64,000 bases of DNA. Source: Enchytraeus crypticus. Lineage: Eukaryota; Annelida; Clitellata; Enchytraeida; Enchytraeidae. The DNA is taken from contig CAJHZI010000429.1 of NCBI GenBank assembly GCA_905160935.1, forward strand, positions 456,501 to 520,500. Reading direction: 5' to 3'. Under the pieces are notes generated by a model. The model worked only from the letters and a program-made list of their open reading frames with translations, had not been told where the DNA came from and ran no database searches. The translations under genes and the position numbers were made by a program. Below, piece after piece: positions 12,601 to 24,655 of the stretch. The stretch's first letter is position 1. Each line of letters opens with the position of its first letter.

Positions 12601-15600
12601 GCCTGCAAGCTTAGAACAGTTCAACACTCTCAAAGCCTGCAAGTATAAAACAGTTCAACACTCTCAAAGCCTGCAAGCATAGAACAGTTCAACACTCTCA
12701 AAGCCTGCAAGTATAAAACAGTTCAACACTCTCAAAACCTGCAAGCATAGAACAGTTCAATACTCTCAAAGTCTGCAAGTATAAAACAATTCAACACTCT
12801 CAAAGCCCGCAAGTATAAAACAGTTCAGTACTCTCAAAGCCTGCAAGTATAGAAAAGTTCAACACTCTCAAAGCCTGCAAGTATAGAACAGTTCAATACT
12901 CTTAAAGACTGCAAGCATAGAACAGTTCAACACTCTCAAAGCCCGCAAGTATAGAACAGTTCAACACTCTTAAAGACTGCAAGTATGGAACAGTTCAGTA
13001 CTCTCAAAGCCTGCAAGTATAGAAAAGTTCAACACTCTCAAAGCCTGCAAGTATAGAACAGTTCAACACTCTTAAAGACTGCAAGTATGGAACAGTTCAA
13101 TACTCTCAAAGCCTGCAAGTATAGAACAGTTCAATACTCTAAAGCCTGCAAGTATAGAAAGCCTGCAAGTATAGAACAGTTCAATACTCTCATACTCACG
13201 TTGGAGCATTAGGAGCGCGTCATGATTTAATGCTACAATAACTTAAGCTCGCAACATTCAGTTCATCACAGCAGTTTAAAAATGCAGTACAACACTGTGG
13301 GAAAGTACAAGTATCTTAAATTTAAACTTGTTAGATTTCAAATTTCAATATAATAAACCAGTCAATTAGAAATTAAAATAGATTCCTAAAATAAGTTACA
13401 GCAAGGGTCAACTTTTAGATGATAGTGTCAATCCATGACTCACACTTTTAACTAAAATGAGATGAACACAGACCTGCATAGCAACATTCTGTCTACTGGA
13501 TTTCTTTGACACTGGACTGGCACTGCTTCTGGAACTGACCACTGCAATGCAATGTAACATAATAAAATAGCTATACGTCCGAAAGAGCATCACTTTCATC
13601 AAAACGTACAACACTATTTTTATTATAATATCAAGTTTGTAATTACGACCTTTGTTTTTGCTTGTCGCTCGACGGCTTCAGCTTGGTTTCAAGTTGCTTA
13701 ACTCAGACATTGCCCAATTATGGTTACCTTTCTCCATTTCCGTCATGTTATAAACGTAGTTTGAGAATATTTGCATGATATCGAATAGTACAGCCTCAGA
13801 AATGCGAATGGATGCTCTTCATGCCCATTTCACTAAGTTTAGAACATCTAATAGTTATGACCCAGAAATATAAATGAGTTAGTCCAGCTCTTCTCACTAA
13901 GTTTAGATCGTATTAATTGGTTGAGCGGAAGAGTCCACAGATGGACGAATTCTTCAATTATATAAAGCTAATGCAAAGTATGAAAAAATAGATCTACTAT
14001 TGTAAAGTTAAATCAGAGCATAACCATTAACAGGTTATATCATATTATATACCTGTACTGTATACAAAATAAGCAATTGATGCAAAATTTTTATTACAAT
14101 CAATGATAATTCGACTCAGCTTTAATTGCTAATCCAAAGTTAAATGTAAAGGCAAAGTTTGATAAATAGAAATCAAATGTTACAGCAGATTATATAATCA
14201 ATCAATCAATAAGATTTTTACGTCCGGTTCCTCGTCATTAGGCAATGTCAGAGAAGCCTCTTATAGAATCTACACGTCAATCTAGGCGCCAAAGCACCAC
14301 ACGATGACGACCGAGTCGACACAGAGACTACAAGAGAAAGTGAGATCAAAACAGCGCAATTCCAAAATCCAAGGCAAGCAGGTCAAAATTTCAACCTATG
14401 GCCGAAATAGATGGGTTTCTAGCTTGCCAAGAAAAGTAGTAACACAGTTACAAGATCCAAGATCTTGTGGCACAGAGTTCCATATCGTCGGAGCAGAAAA
14501 CATATACAGATTAGCATACCAGCAGCGGCAGTGGCTGCTGCACCCTCGGGCTGCTGCAATGCTGTGCTGAACAACAGAACACCAGGCTGTGATCTGTCCA
14601 CTCTCAACAGCTCAGACCTGTACATTAGATTTTATAAAGATACTATTCGATATCAATACTGTATTTTCATTAGAAATCAATCAATCATTTACTATGGTTT
14701 TAATGGTTGATTGATTCCGGTTCCTCGCATAAGGCAATATCAGGGACGTCTTAAGCAGACTATGCAAAAACACACGCCAAAAGAACCACATGATGACGTC
14801 TGTGCATGCAGAGACCAGAGAAAAAGCGAGATCAAGACCGCGCAAGTCCAAGAAAGAAGGGTCAGAAAATAGACAGAGGTGGATTTTTAGCTTGTCCTGG
14901 AAAAAATCCACTAACAAGATTGAATATCTAGTAAACTACAGAAGTAATCGAAAATAGCAAAAACAAGCGATTAACCGAACGATAATTCTAGACGGTTCTG
15001 AATTCAGATTAAAGCAGCGATTCTTTAGGCACAATGAATCAGAAATTCAGAAGGAGGTTCACATATATATGTGATATGAATGTTACGTAAGAAAAAATTA
15101 AATTGAATTTAGTTCTGATATTCAGAAATTGATTTTCAAGCCTAACATACACAGTAATATTACAGTAAAAGACACAAGATACATTTTCCTACTCAAAGTC
15201 AGGCTCTACAGATAACCTTAGAGGTGGTGTCCCATTGCCTTCAGCGTCTGCTAAATAACCTATTTCTACATGAACAGTTTTAGCTGGTCTCTTCTTCAGA
15301 TGCCTGACTACCATCTAATAATTAGTATCAATATACAGTGTCTTACGTAGATGATTCATCAGCAATGATAGAAGCGGCGTTTAGAATACGTCTAAGCCTT
15401 AAATTCGTTTCCACTGTCTCGCTCAGACAATTCTGCGGCATGCTGGTGAAATCTACCTCCCTACATCAATCAATTAATTAACAAATTCAGATGGCAACCA
15501 ATCAATCAATCGATCAACAAGAAAATCTTTACATTGATTAAACAATCAATACTTACACAATTAGTTATTAAATTGACTCGTATCCTACTAAACTAATTTG

Positions 15601-16867
15601 TAGTATGGATCTAAATAATGCAATAACAGAGAAATGGACTTATCAAATATAAATTAAGAATTACTTAATTACGGTCAGTTTACACCAAGTCGTGGTTTAA
15701 CAAATTCAACTAGCATTCATTAACTTTTGTAATTAATTCATTGTAAATATTTTTTCTGTATCAACTAATGGCTAGCGAGATAATCAGCAGCTTAAACATC
15801 AACAGCGGCGTATACTACGGATTAGTCACAATTTCGTATTCTGTAAGCTTGAATCTTGTTTAAAGTGATGCATAGATGTGCCTCTCTTTTAGGACCTTTA
15901 CACTGCTATTTAGTTAATTAACGGAATATTAAGGTCTTGTTTAGGAAGTTAGCTGATTGGTCAATCAGCCTGAAAGACACATCTGTCATTGGTTGATCAC
16001 TATAATTTTTGTGGGTGACCATGTAGTTAATAACCACGCATCATTTTTAATGACTACCAAAATTTTCTGATCATTAATTTAACCCTCATCAGAGGAGTAA
16101 ATGATCAGTAGTTTAAGGCAAGCTTGGAAATACCAGTAAAAGTAAAAATAATTTTAAAATTTTAAACCAGCAGTTTAACAGACAGTAATGACCGTTTATT
16201 CAATTGTAGTCAAAGTGGTACATACATTAGAACTTTATTAATCGGCAGAAAGCATTCCAAATCATAATCTTCTTGAAGTGGTGACTTAGCATCTGCGCAT
16301 TGATTAAACAGCATAAACTGTTAAGATTTAATTCAACTTAACTACGACAAAAGACGTAAGTCTACTTACATTGAAAATAAAAATGTACATATTAAATTCA
16401 ATAACAATAGCTTTAGTAACTTCATTAAAATTAAATTTTAAATTATACTAAAAATAAAAATTGTATTTAAATTATGTACAAAATTTGAGGAAAAATAATT
16501 AAATAAACATCACCAAGTAATCATAAAGACGTTCTGGGTAATACTACAGTAATATTAAACCTGACCAAAGAATTCATCTTACAATATCATAGAGTAGAAC
16601 ATGGCTATCAAACTACAAAGTAATTGGTTAAATTACAAAATTAGAATTTATGTTCTAAATATTTGACACAACTTTCTTACAACTAACGTTATAACTGTTC
16701 ATTAAAATCTACAGAAAATCCCTTGCTGTTACTGGACTAACTAAATGAAACTCAAGTAAAGAACGATTAAGATTCTCAAAAAAGATTATTGGAATTAAGG
16801 ATATAAATAAATCTTTACCTCTTACAATCACTCTCGCTATTTCTTTCTCTCTTTCTCTCTTTCTCCC

Positions 16868-16913
<46 letters not shown>

Positions 16914-19900
16914 ACTTTCTCTCTCTCTCCCCATTCCTCCCTACCCCCACCCTTTCTCTCTTTATCGAACAGTCAATCAACTAATGAACTAAATATTTAC
17001 AAATATAGAATGCAAAACTATAAACCGATAAAGCAATAAAACACGGCAGATACGTTTTTGTTGCTGTATTTCAACGTAAGGATCTTGACTTGAAATCAAG
17101 CAGTTCTGCAGAAGATTGAGAAGTCTAACAGCACTCGACCATAATCTAAAACATAGCATCACAGCACGTCAGCCATTCAATGCCATACAACGTTTCCTCT
17201 TCAAAAAATTGTACATTTATAGGAAAATATCTAAACTATTTAAGGTCTGTCGTGATTTATTTTTCATCAGATAAATTCATTTCATCAAAATTCATTTCAT
17301 TCACTTAATTCATTTCATCAAATAAATCAGGAATAACATTCACTCAAAATAATACTCACTCACTAATAATACTCGTAAGTGGACATGAAAAGGAAACGGA
17401 AGATAGAGAAGTGCCGAGGCGCTATAAATCATGAACCTGCCAGTGGACAGTGCACTAAGAGAGAGAGAGAGAGATGAATAATTAGCCAGACCTTACAATG
17501 AATTACACGCAGTAGAATTCTGAGATGTGAATTAATAAAACTACAAACTGCCACAATAGAAAAATATCAATACTGAGATTAAGACATTTGTTATCAAAAA
17601 TTTAGATACAGAAAATGTCTGAGATTAAATAACATTAAATTAATTAATTAATTGTGGGACCTTTTGTTTTGTTTTGTTTTAGTTGTAGAGGATTAGTACC
17701 ATAGACATATCTAGTGCTCTAATTTACTTCTAATGGTCCTGTAAAGCAATCTCGAAGACACTGACCATGACACCGCCATAGAAATCATCAGAGGTTATTA
17801 TTATTTATTACAAACTTCTAGAACAACAGGTATTATAACTTCTTTAAATTCTTACATGAATAAACATAAAAATAAAGATACACTATAAATTAATCGTCGA
17901 CAGTCTAGTAGCACTTATTACTTACAGTGGATTTCTGAGATATGAATTAGACAAATCAGCCAGATTACAGCAGAGCCAATCAAAGGCCAGTCTAAGGGAC
18001 ATCATGACTGAGTGCTGCATGACCCTGGGCTCATCTCTCAGTGCGGCTTGTATGAGAACTATGAAGAATGACACTGCACAAACCAAGTGTTAGATGAGTC
18101 ATCGCAACGCTTGAGATATTTATAATGCTCGCACACAGGAGAGGAGATATGTCATATAAGATTAGAGTCTAGATTGTAAATAATTTCCTCAGCGTATTCT
18201 ATACAGACAAGATTTAAAAGAGTGGGAAAAGATTAAAAATGAGAAAATTATGAACTTGAACAACAGGAAATAAAAAGCTCGCCACAGGACATTAGCTGTA
18301 GAATTTAACAAAGCGGACAGGGACAGAGAGAATTTATAATAGGGTAATTTACAATATACAAAAATAAATTTATAATATGAATTTACAATATACTTTATGA
18401 ATAATAATGTATAATAATAACAATTTTAAAAATATAGAGAATTCATAATAGGATAATATATTGATATAAATAGGAAGAAGAGCATCATAAGAGAAATAGA
18501 AGAAACTTTGAACTTGAAAAACTAGAGATAAGTCAAAAGCTGCACAAAAATGTTCTACTTCAAATGTTCTTAAAAGACAACCAACACAGATGTTGAATTA
18601 CATTTTCAACTAGCCCGTGTCCTTCTACTTTAGTCAGTACTTTTCTGAATTGGCTATGAAGTACAAAAGATATACTTCTAATCGATTTTTACAACAATTA
18701 ATTCAGAGTAAAAGATATAAGAAGCGAGACAGTGAAAGTCGACTACAAACCGGTGAACTCTAGTGCCACATCCTGACACAACTGTAAATCACTCTTCGAA
18801 GGTCTACCCCTGCTTCCTCCATCAATCAACCCCCCACGCTCATTTCCACCAACTTCCATATTCCCAGCATTACCCTCCAGTTCCACATTTTCATCATTCA
18901 CAGGCGTACGATTGCTCTCTCTTCTGCTCTCTCCGTTTGTCTGATTAGACAAACCGCTACCAGCAGACTTAGAGCTTCTGACCGTGTCGCTGACCAGCGA
19001 CGAGCCAAGTTTACGACGTATGTGAAAGAGCGCGTAGAAGTTAATCGTGATCATTTGCACGAGCTGGTAGGAGCTTATGCTAGATGTAGATATATGCAGC
19101 GGAAGATTTGACAGTATCTTTGACATGTGACCCTTCGTCTTGACGACATCTAAAATATACACGCAATTTTATTAAAGGAGAAATATTTATCGAAAATATC
19201 TTAAAGTGACAGATTGAATTTCTGGATTCATGACAACTATATTATTAAGATGATCATCTTAATATGTTAGGTAGAGAGATACTAAATTCTAACCATTTGT
19301 AGGCTGAGGTTTATTATGCATTATGCAACAAATAGATGATTACAGCTCTCTGACATAGAACGATCTACTTATGACCTCCACTGCAAGAATGCAAACTTCA
19401 GAACAGAACCCTACGTAAGAAGCACTGGCGCACCTCATCCAAGTTTTCTGACACATCCCAATTATCGAGGGTTATATTTCATAACATTATTTAGGATAGG
19501 ACTAGCTGCTAAAAATGCACGTATTACTAACGAAAAAGTCATTAATAAAAAATTAAAGTCCTCCAGTATTCCCACACAGTTATGACTTTTACAAATGAAT
19601 TCTATAAAAATAATGCCTACACAATGAGAACAAAATTTAGCCTGGAGTCCTACGTAGTACAGAGTTTAGCCTGCAGTCCTAAGTAGTATCGAGTTTAGCC
19701 TGCAGTCCTGCGTAGTACAACATTTAGCCTGCAGTCCTGCATAGCACAACATTTAGCTAGGAGTCCTACATAGTACAGTTTAATCTGCAGTCCTACGAGG
19801 TACAGAGTTTAGCCTGGAGTCCTACATAGTACGGAGTCTAGCCTGGAGTCCTACATAGTACAGAGTTTAGCCTGCAGTCCTACGTGATACAGAGTTTAGC

Positions 19901-22900
19901 CTGCAGTCCTACGTGATACAGAGTTCAGCCTGCCGTCTACGTGATATAGAGATTAGCCTGCAGTCCTACGTGATACAGAGATTAGCCTGCAGTCCTACAT
20001 GATACAGAGTTTAGCCTGCAGTCCTACGTGATACAGAGTTCAGCCTGCAGTCCTACATGCAGCAGTCCTGTCTATATAGTAATGAAAATGCATGAGCATA
20101 GAGACAAACCAGTGCAGAGATAGATGAGAGACTGGAACTGCAGGAAGGCATTGACTAGCTCACTCACTGACAGCTTCTGACGCACCTCATGGCTGTCAAA
20201 TAAATCAATAAACATTACAACTATATATATATTCAAACGAAATGTCACAGCAGCTGCAATTGAATTGGTAATAATTAAACTTTGAATTGATAATTAAACC
20301 CTAACTACTCCATTAAAGTTATGTCGAGAGTTATAAATAACTTCATAAAGATTATAAAATTATATTAAAATGAAATTTTAGCAGGAACGACTAGTCTGAC
20401 AAAGCATAACTAAGTTTTGTAGCAAACCTAGGATAAGCAGTTATAACGAAGCAAATTGAGAATATTACTAAATTATATCAAAGTTCAGTTATAAATTAAG
20501 CTATCAACATTAATATCAATCCAAATTAAATATATGCAACTACAAAATATAGAAGCTTTTAAGAAGCTTAAACATGACGTTAAATATTAGCTTACTAAAT
20601 TTTCATATTAATTACACACAATCACAAAAATGTGGATTATTCAAAGCTACAACGAGATGTAAAGTGAAAAACACATACAAATAAAGAAAAAAAGAAAAGC
20701 GCGAGAATGAAGTAAAACAAGTGCGACAGAGCAGGAAACAGCGGAAAAAATCGGCGGAAACGCTACTGAAATTTAATAACTTTTCTAAAGAGCCTATACT
20801 AAAATCACACGCTAGTGATTCCAAGACTAACAAAAATTGTTTTTTAATCAGAACTCAAAATACATAAAGCCGAATTGTTTGGTTTGCCCGTTATATCCTG
20901 GACTCGCCCATCACTGACATCGCTTTCGAGTGAGGAAACTAACGTTAGCCTTAGCTTTACCAGCTTTATACGTCTCAGCCATGAACTAAGAGATGCTCCT
21001 TCAAAATTTTAACTCTGCATTTTCTGCTTAATACTCAAACACAGAAAGTTGTAAACGGTCAGCTTAATAAATAAAGCATCATCATTTTCTCTGGAATACC
21101 AGTTCAACCAGGGTCAGGAAAGCTTAAAAATAAAACAATCTATATAGAAATCCCATTCAGATCGGTAGATGAGAGTTCAACTGAAAGTCACACGTCAATG
21201 ATGTCGAGACTTTGTTGCTCAACTCAGCTACTCAATCGTACGTCTCCACTAACCTGTCTTTGCTGATCTTCGTGTAGAACTTCTCCAGGTTTGTTGCTGC
21301 GACTGGAAACGGATGTTTTACCGCAATACTTCGCACGTAGAAGAATATCGTCGACAGCTTGTTGCCCCTAGCTGCCTCCAGTATAGCTAGTTGGTTGTAG
21401 GGATGACCTGTGAACAGCATTATAAAAATGAAAGCGTTAAAAAAGTTATTTGTCACTTTCAGCATTTGAATTTGTTCCATATGCTATGTCTTTCAGAGAG
21501 TCAGTCAGTCATGTTGAGACACAGAAATAGCAGATCGCAGCAAAATATTTAAAATCAAATAAAACTAAATTAAATTACTAAACAAAAAAATATATAAGAC
21601 AACATATATTAAGTTGAAAGGAAATAATATGGCCTCTATAAAAAGTCACTGTACAAGGATGTCTCGAACATCAACCTAGCATAGTGCCATATTACTTTAT
21701 AATTATAAAAATAGTAATAAAAGTAGTAGACTAAGTTGATCTTAAATCTACAGCTCTGACTTTATAAAACCAGAATTATTAGGCACCAATCAAGCAAAGA
21801 ACCCTTTATATTTCCCCATTGGAGTAGTGAAAGTAGGAAAGCAAAAAATATAACCAATAAACAATGTAGTAAAACAGCTTTAATTTCTGTATTCCCATAT
21901 TAATTTAATTAGATTGCCTCCTGATGAAGAGCACATAAAATTTATGTATAAATCATATAAAATACATGACTTTTTAATATTTATTTTAATCGTAATAAAA
22001 GCTGTACATTTTTTACAGCTAACGTCAGTTTCACCTCTCGAAAGCGGTATCAGGGAAGTCCTGGATTTGAACCCTGCACATACTGATCCACAGTCAGATG
22101 ACTTACCGATATCGCCAAGGCTCCACCCATTTCAATTGCAATCTCGTTCTTTTTTAAATATCTATTTCAAGGTCAACACCTGAGAATGCATACCATTGTA
22201 AGGAACAAGTCGCGCAGCATGCTTGTAGTATACCTGCGCTTGATCTATCTGCTGACGATATCTAGCTAAAAACACAAAGTAAATCAATAAAAATTGTACA
22301 TTAGATTCAACACTGAAAGCTTCCTTTGGAAAGTAAAGTAAAGCCTATGTCAACGTCTGCTTCAACTCTCGAAAACGATATCAGTGACGGGCGAGCCCAG
22401 GATTTGAGCCCACACATAGTGATACGCAGTCGAATACCAACATCACCACTGGTTCCAGCCAAATATCAAATACTACAGCATAATTAAAATATTTAAACAA
22501 AATGTCAGAAATTTAATTTTAACTGGTTACATTTTTATAACGAGCAAAAGGTTTGACAAGATTCTGTAGTATCCAAGCACAGCGGTAGTCTAATTGACAG
22601 TAATCATCAGCAAGGCTTAGACAGTTGAGATCAGCTTCAGTACACACAGTCTTGATTATATTACGTTAAATACTATACAATTAATTTTAAAACTTAATTG
22701 AATTCATTAATCCAGTGCTTAATCTATAACTGATATGCTTTTGAGACAAGAAATTAGTGTTAAACCCGATATGAACATATTCAACACTTATGATAATATT
22801 ATAGGACTCAGGCATACCAATGTCGCCCAGATGTACGAGACAATGCTGACACACGTACATACAAGAACTCTTCTTAGGTGGGCTGATTCTCAGCGATCTC

Positions 22901-24613
22901 GCCTTATATTCTAAGTAACACAATGCTCATCATTATGTTTATCATTCATCAAATTATTCCCCGACCCTAGTTAGACTGGAAATCAAGGGAAGATGATGAT
23001 GAAATCATCTTACAATGAAAAATGTATAAGAATATTTACATAATTATCTACACCTGAGTTAAGTATATTTATATCATAAGTGCAAGTAGAATTAATTACA
23101 AGACTGTATCAAAACGAGTAAAGTTAGCGAGTGATACTAAACTGGATGGCAGTGTTGATAGCAGACTTGCTTACAGAGTAGCAGAAATATGGCTTCTAAT
23201 ATAAGCCGGGGTATCTGCTGATACTATTGACAGAAATAAGCTTAATTACAGCTTAAAGTTGCATGAGTTTATATATTATATAATCATATGTGATTTGGTT
23301 TACCAAATCATTTTGAAAGCACCATTCAAATCAATGCATATATATCAGTAACAGTTCATATTTTTATTTAGTTTGATGTAACAAAAATTTGTAGCAAGAT
23401 TCCTAATGCATAACTTTAAGAAAAAGCTATACAAAACAAATCTAGTATCAGTACATAAATAGATCAGAAGTATGTACCTTTTATAATACCAATGTTTGAG
23501 GACTTGCAGCGGAATGGTAAATCCAAATTGAAAGCACAGCACATTTCCTGAAGCAACTGTGAACAAAATCAACAATACATCAGAAATTAAGAAATGGCAA
23601 CGACTGACATTATTGCAACAAAAGCTATCAATATTTGCATAGTTTACTCATACGAAGACTAAAATAAGATATTTTTAAACATCGATGGCAAGCAAAATTA
23701 ATATATTAGATGATGCCAAGTGAATGAATAATGGAGAGCCTCATAACAGTAATAATAGCCAGTTGACTAATAGAGACTATCACTATCAAGTACTACAGGT
23801 TATTATTTCAATACATTCTTTTTAATGCAGTTGGGAATAAGTTCTATTACATTCTCTCGGATATTTTGAGATCTTTCAAATTACATAAAACTTATAAACT
23901 AATTTTTTATAATTAATTAACCATCAATCAATAAGAATTTAACGTCTGGTTTCTCGCGATAAGGCAATGTCAGGGACATCTCAACAAATTTGACTCGTTT
24001 TAATCAAGTTATTTTTCAAATTTTCAATGGCATTTATTCACAATTTTATTCACCGATCAGCGCAGGTACTAGAATATCAAGATGGACTGTCTGTTAGCTT
24101 AAAACCCACAGAATCACGAGATCATATGATCGGTTTAGATACATTAGAGCTTCACTACGATCAAACGTGCACTAGCGGACCAAGTCACAAAGAACATCAA
24201 TCAAATCTGCTTTTAATTTTAAATTATAATTTAAATTACGATTTTGATAATTATCAAAGGACAACGAAATAGATACCTGGATATAGAATCCACTTGCCGC
24301 CTCCAGAAATAGATTGAGACTGGCCTGAATCTCTCCTCGTTTGGCATTCTGAACAAAACAACGACAGTTGTAAAAAAATCACAAACTATACATTAAGTTA
24401 GTAATGATCAGAAGAACTAATCTACTGGTGCTTAATATCAGCTGGGACATCTGCAAGTAGAAATAAAAAAACTACTAGGAATTGCTGGGTCTGGATTTTA
24501 GTCCAAGTACCATATATAGTTTTTATGTTTGTACTGTTTGATTTGTTTTCTGTTATTTTTCTTCCTGTAAAATGTTGACGAATAAAGAAGTATATATATA
24601 TTATATATATATA

Positions 24614-24655
<42 letters not shown>

